Position numbers and translations under genes: made by a program. Of a DNA stretch of 64,000 nt, positions 59,784 through 64,000 are shown piece by piece (the first letter of the stretch is position 1; each line of letters begins with the position of its first letter). Source of the stretch: Medicago truncatula (taxonomy: Eukaryota > Streptophyta > Magnoliopsida > Fabales > Fabaceae); the NCBI RefSeq assembly GCF_003473485.1, contig NC_053048.1, positions 48,543,755 through 48,607,754 on the forward strand, read 5' to 3'. The notes below the pieces were generated by a model, which saw only the letters and a program-made list of their open reading frames with translations, searched no databases and was not told where the DNA came from.

Positions 59784-60960
59784 TCATATCTTTGCAAATT
59801 CAATAGTTTTCTTCCCATCATGAGCTTTGCTGAAGAAATGGTTGAAATAGTCAGAGTACACAACTTGTTTGTATAGTGGTTCATCTCCATTCTTCAACGT
59901 TTTTGACAGAGGCCCAATGATGGCATCAGGTGCTGGGTTGACAAAGATTGGCATGGAGATCCTAGTCTTGTTTCTATTAGCAACCACTCTATGTTCTATA
60001 CTTTTGTAACATTCATTGCTCATTATCTGGAGCACATCCCCAATGTTAACTACCAATGCTCCATTAACAGGAGGAACATTGATCCAACCATCACTATCTT
60101 TGCCTCTTACATAAAGTCCACCAATATCATCTTGTAGAAGGACAGTGATTGATGTTATATCAGAATGAGGACTTACTCCTGATACTAGTTCAGGTGCAGG
60201 ACAAGCTGGGTAGTAAACAAAGCCTAATGACATCGTATCCATTAAGGCGTGTTCTCTTTCTCTGCCTAACTCCTTCACATTCAATTTCTTAAGAAGCACT
60301 TTTAGCAATTTTCTAATAAAAGCTTCAGCATATTTCATATATTCTAGTGCTTGATCCCTGCAAAAATGATAGTCAATCAAGACTGATATCAATATTTGTT
60401 GAATTTACAACTTAAATAGTTAAATTTCATGATATACACAAAGCAAATCATGGATAAGTATATTTCTTACTTGCATACAGGAGGCCAATATGCATGAATT
60501 TTCTCCTCTGAAGTATACACAAGATGCAGGTGATCCTTCCACTCCAATACTGACTCAGCATGAGGACTAAAACTAGTGGCCAACCTCACAACATCAGGTG
60601 GTGAATTCTCTTTCAAAGATTTCTTCTCCTCAACTGGTAATTCAAAGAACTTGTGGACAGAAGCTTTCAGATCATCGACGGCATTAATGGGTATCCCATG
60701 ATTCACAATTTGGAAGAAACCCCATTTAGTTGCAGCACTAAAAATGGAATCTTGGACTTGTATGTCTTCCCAGTTTGTGAAATCAATGATGGGTATTGAT
60801 TGCTCCGAGTCTTGGGGAATAATTTTGCATTTGTCTAATCTAGCTTTGACAGGTTGGATAATTGGTGAGGAACATTAGGGAGATTTAGATCAGCAAGACC
60901 TTTTACACCATTGGCTTGGTTAACCAAAAAATCAATGAGGTTTGTAGGGGTGGTAGGCAT
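59784..60960 (-). pseudogene. 2-oxoglutarate dioxygenase of the feruloyl-CoA 6'-hydroxylase/scopoletin 8-hydroxylase type, frameshifted
   Basis: Coumarin-type 2-OG/Fe(II) oxygenase; relatives hydroxylate feruloyl-CoA or scopoletin. Two exons: 60471-60960 and 59784-60357 (GT-AG, phase 2). Exon 1 has LIDFLVNQANGVKGLADL, IPIIDFTNW and WGFFQIVNHGIP; exon 2 has LGFVYYPACPAPELV, iron ligands in PHSD and EHRV, RIS for 2-oxoglutarate, and the family tail KAHDGKKTIEFAKI. About 30 codons after the ATG the frame slips: after NVPHQ the expected next residues (of the YIQPVKARLDKC type) appear in another frame, consistent with one missing base near 60866, and the first frame stops at SKLD. Downstream coding is clean, which fits a recent break or a sequence error. 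Full length would be about 354 aa, normal for the family (about 361). Confidence 0.8.
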
Positions 60961-61097
60961 GATTTAAGATAATGATGGGAATTTGAGAACTTGGAATAAG
61001 AGCAAGCACTGAAGTACCGTAGGACTATTATATTATGAGAATGAGATAGTAAGAAATTATTTTCCCTTGAGTTATAATCAATGTACATCAAATCAAT

Positions 61098-61105
61098 TAT
61101 TTATA
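61098..61105 (-). promoter_or_regulatory. TATA box of the second dioxygenase gene
   Basis: TATAAATA on the minus strand about 140 bp upstream of the ATG at 60960, identical to the box before the first dioxygenase gene. Suggests that the promoter is still present. Confidence 0.5.
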
Positions 61106-61575
61106 CTACTACATCGATGATCATAGTAAAATAAGCTAGTCCAAATGTAGGGGTGGTAACAACTAACTAATTATAATTAACTAACTCCCCATAGGATCCG
61201 GGAGCTACAAATTGCCGTACAACGTCAATGTCGTGGAGTAGTTGTCTTTTAAAATTGTTTCACTCACTGAAGACATTTAAGACAGACCAAGGGTTGTTAA
61301 AGATTGGTCTTGAGATGCATTGCTTGCATGTTATGTGAGAGAAATCAGCATGAAATTAACGCAAACTATAATATAGGGCTTTTTTCTAATATAGTCTTAT
61401 ATTTTTAATATAGGACAAAATTATATGGGACTAAAATAAGATATAAAACCAAGCAAAGCAGGCCAATAATTTGTTCATATTCACGTCAAGAAACAGGCCG
61501 TGAGAATAGAAGGGAAACTTTTACGATCATTAGAAGTAGGGTTTCCCAAGTTAATTTCCATTTACAGTTTTCTCT

Positions 61576-61701
61576 ACAGCATATTTCCAAGTGAAAAGAA
61601 CTTTCAGTTTTATGTTTTCCTTCCTTAGGGATGACAAGAATTGGTGTCAATAGTCTTTATAATTTAATCATCTTAAGAAATTTTGCTTAAATTTTTTAGG
61701 A
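61576..61701 (+). repeat. Stray partial copy of the PABP 3' UTR
   Basis: Matches 58556-58635 closely (shared GTTTTATGTTTTCCTTCCTT and AGGGATGA) and then 58796-58839 (AATTTAA, GAAATTTTGCTT, TTTTTAGGA); about 160 bp in between are missing here. Same orientation as the PABP gene, 3 kb further along and beyond the dioxygenase. No coding PABP sequence accompanies it. Confidence 0.8.
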
Positions 61702-64000
61702 AAAAGTCCGATTAGAAGATAGCTTTTGATGGAAAAAAATTCGATAGAAACATATCTCCCAATAAATATTTGTCATCAGAAGATACATTCCAATAAATTA
61801 AAGGACTTTTGAACAAACATAAATGGTATATGTCGAAAATTTCCAAAAAGAATATGCTAAGTTTTAAAATTAGGCGTGAAATGACTATATTTTTCATATT
61901 AATTAAATTGGAGAGAAGTTAAAATGAGTCATCATTATATTTTCATCATAAATTTATTCAATGCATAAAATTAAAAAACATTCAACTTATATGAAAGATT
62001 CATCATGTTGTTCATTAAAATATCTATCCATCACAAAGCTAGAAGAACAATACTGTTTATCTAAATCAAATTCACATAAAGCTTAAGTTTATATAGTTGT
62101 AAATAATAAATGTTAGAATTAGTACTTAATAATGATTAATCTTTTTGTTTTAGGTTAAGCTTGTAAGGTTACTTGAAATGCAAGTAATCTAGTTTGTCCT
62201 TATCTCTTTGAGACTTTGCTATAAATAAGCCTCTCCTTTGTACATTGAGTGGGTTAAGAAATAAGATAATCAATATTTTCACATGTCAATAAATACATAA
62301 TTCAACGAGTATACATTGACAGTCAGCATATCACATCGCATCAAAACTAATAATAACATTTGCACAATCCCATAATAATTCATAAATTACAGTCATTCAA
62401 ACTCAAACTAAACATGCAAGTCTTCAATTATTCACTATTACAAATGAAGTCTTCAAATATTCACCGCAAAAGCATTAGTTGCAGTACAACAATATGGATA
62501 AATATGAAAATGTTGCATTAATGTTTTGCTGCACAATATAATTGAAAATCGTAATATAAGTTATGTATTCATTAAAAAATATCATAAATTAAACACTAAC
62601 TAATAACACGACATGTATGTAAGAGTTATAACCATGATTGAGACCAAAGGAATATTAGTGTGTGGATAACGAGAAACGTTACAAAGCAATTAGTCATGAA
62701 ACACAAGAATAATTGATTAAATCTTTTAATTGTTCACATGTATTATTTATGTCAAATCCATTTGTAATTTATAACCATTTGTTGTTTTATTTGTTTTAAT
62801 TTTATTAAATGAGACCATGTGTTTACGGTGAAAGCAAATCCACATTTTAAAAGAAAAATATCAATGTTATTCTTGCAATTCGTGGCCAAACTCATTTGTA
62901 ATATTAACACCTCTATCAGTGTAAATATGAAAATGTTCATCTTCCATTTCAAATGTGAAGATACACTTCAACCAATTCCATTCTCATTAGTTGAATTGAA
63001 AAAGTGACATGATTAAAAATAGTAACTTTAATTACAAACCTAACTACTAATTTATCAATTATAAAAACCAAAAAGGATGAAGGCTGCGGCTTACCCAATC
63101 ACAGGTGCAAAAACAGGAGTAAATTATTCATACGTCCATAAAAAGATATATTGTACACGTATCCTGGTGAGATATAGGGTAAAACAAGAATGGTAAAACT
63201 TCAAAAAGAAAAAAAAAAACACAATTGTCAATGTACAAATTAGTAAGCATGAAGTACACAAAAATGAGTTTCCAGAGACAACAAGCTAAGAAATCAAGCA
63301 GTCAAAGATTAAAACATGTTCAATCATATGCAAGCAAACATCCCACAAGTTAAAATATTAGTCTACAAAATATAGCCATGTGTTTTGCCCTAGTATGAGT
63401 CGTAAATAACTCCAAAATATAAACAAAGTAAAAAAATAAAATATGTAGGAAATTAAATTAAATCAAATTAGTATATATAAGTATATAAAAAATTAATTGA
63501 ACTTTTCACACAATATTATTCACCGTTAAGATTTTGAACTAAACTAAACTAAAGCTAGTAGTTCTTTTTAGATAGTTATATTCATTGTCAATGAAGCGTG
63601 GAGTAAGAATATATTTCATGATGTAAATTATGTGATGACCATATAGGGTGATTCTTAACAAAATAAACCGACATAGAGGTAAGATATATTTCTTGATGTA
63701 AAATATGTGATGACAATGGTATTAAAAATAGGGAAAAGTTTATACTTTGCTTTTAAAGTGAGTTTTATTTTAATGATGAGACAGTCGGTTCTAGAATTTC
63801 AAATCAAATTGTAGCTTTTAAAGAAGAATTTAATCAGGTATAAAATTGTTTGGTGTTGGACTTAAAAGGAATAAAAAAATATTATTTGATATACCAAATG
63901 AAAGTATTGATAAACGATTATATTTTTTAGATTTTTGGTAAGGGAGCATGGCCAGACATCCATAACTTATGCATTTTTACTAAAGAATAACTCGATATAT
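61702..64000. other. AT-rich intergenic region, no gene seen
   Basis: Only short unrecognised open frames (62752-63007 and others). About 62110-62283 (starting TGTTAGAATTAG, with GCTATAAATAAGCC inside) has LTR-like features but no target duplication. A diverged direct repeat (GTAAGA, ATATATTTC, TTGATGTAAA, ATATGTGATGAC) occurs at 63603-63640 and 63679-63716. Confidence 0.4.

Noticed and set aside
59505-59876. Plus-strand open frame of 123 codons
   Set aside because: Its second half lies antisense to the end of the second dioxygenase coding region and shares no resemblance with known proteins; considered a shadow.
62110-62283. Possible short LTR (TGTTAGAATTAG to TTTTCACA, with an internal TATAAATA)
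   Set aside because: No matching target duplication and no second LTR or primer site were found; the resemblance rests on the ends only.
1-64000. CRISPR arrays, bacterial operons, tRNA or rRNA genes
   Set aside because: None seen; the gene structure is that of a plant nucleus, and the tRNA-like B-box matches belong to SINE-like fragments rather than complete tRNA genes.

Overview
This is nuclear DNA from a flowering plant: AT-rich, with intron-containing genes (GT-AG splice sites) spaced several kilobases apart and many transposon relics between them. The window points to a legume of the inverted-repeat-lacking clade (Medicago, Trifolium or a close relative). The main reason is an intact two-exon gene for a nodule-type cysteine-rich (NCR) peptide at 16.2-16.4 kb with two decayed neighbours, a family known mainly from that clade. 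The species is an inference. All exon models are hand-built from splice signals and family similarity; no search or RNA evidence was available. | Layout. 1-3.5 kb: decayed L1-type LINE, split by a 379-bp MULE-like MITE. 5.7-9.1 kb (minus): four-exon 2-oxoglutarate/Fe(II) dioxygenase. 12.4-14.3 kb (minus): plastid-targeted NCS1 nucleobase transporter of the PLUTO type. 15.7-23.85 kb: three diverged copies of one segment, each with an NCR locus in a different state (intact, exon 2 only, internally deleted); the first and second copies are separated by a 2.0-kb fold-back element with a 9-bp target duplication. 23.9-30.3 kb: repeat-rich, with one weak small-gene candidate. 30.3-32.5 kb (minus): PLATZ zinc-finger protein. 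33.0-34.6 kb: a hAT-type and a Tourist-type MITE. 35.1-38.7 kb (plus): VPS37 subunit of ESCRT-I, with an RTE-type LINE relic in its largest intron. 39.3-40.2 kb: two inverted-repeat elements. 40.6-41.3 kb (minus): secreted Ole e 1-like protein. 42.6-43.8 kb (plus): single-exon Pelota/Dom34. 44.5-49.2 kb (plus): ten-exon A1 aspartic protease. 50.1-51.5 kb: a MULE-like MITE and a solo LTR. 54.4-58.5 kb (plus): poly(A)-binding protein with four RRMs and an MLLE domain. 59.8-61.1 kb (minus): a second dioxygenase, of the feruloyl-CoA/scopoletin hydroxylase type, carrying a frameshift; beyond it lies a stray copy of the PABP 3' UTR. 61.7-64 kb: no gene seen. | The genes do not form a pathway. Most are ordinary conserved plant genes: mRNA translation and surveillance (PABP, Pelota), vesicle sorting (VPS37), transport, secreted proteins, and two oxidases from different clades. 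The most distinctive part is the NCR cluster, which shows duplication, loss of exons and transposon insertion side by side.
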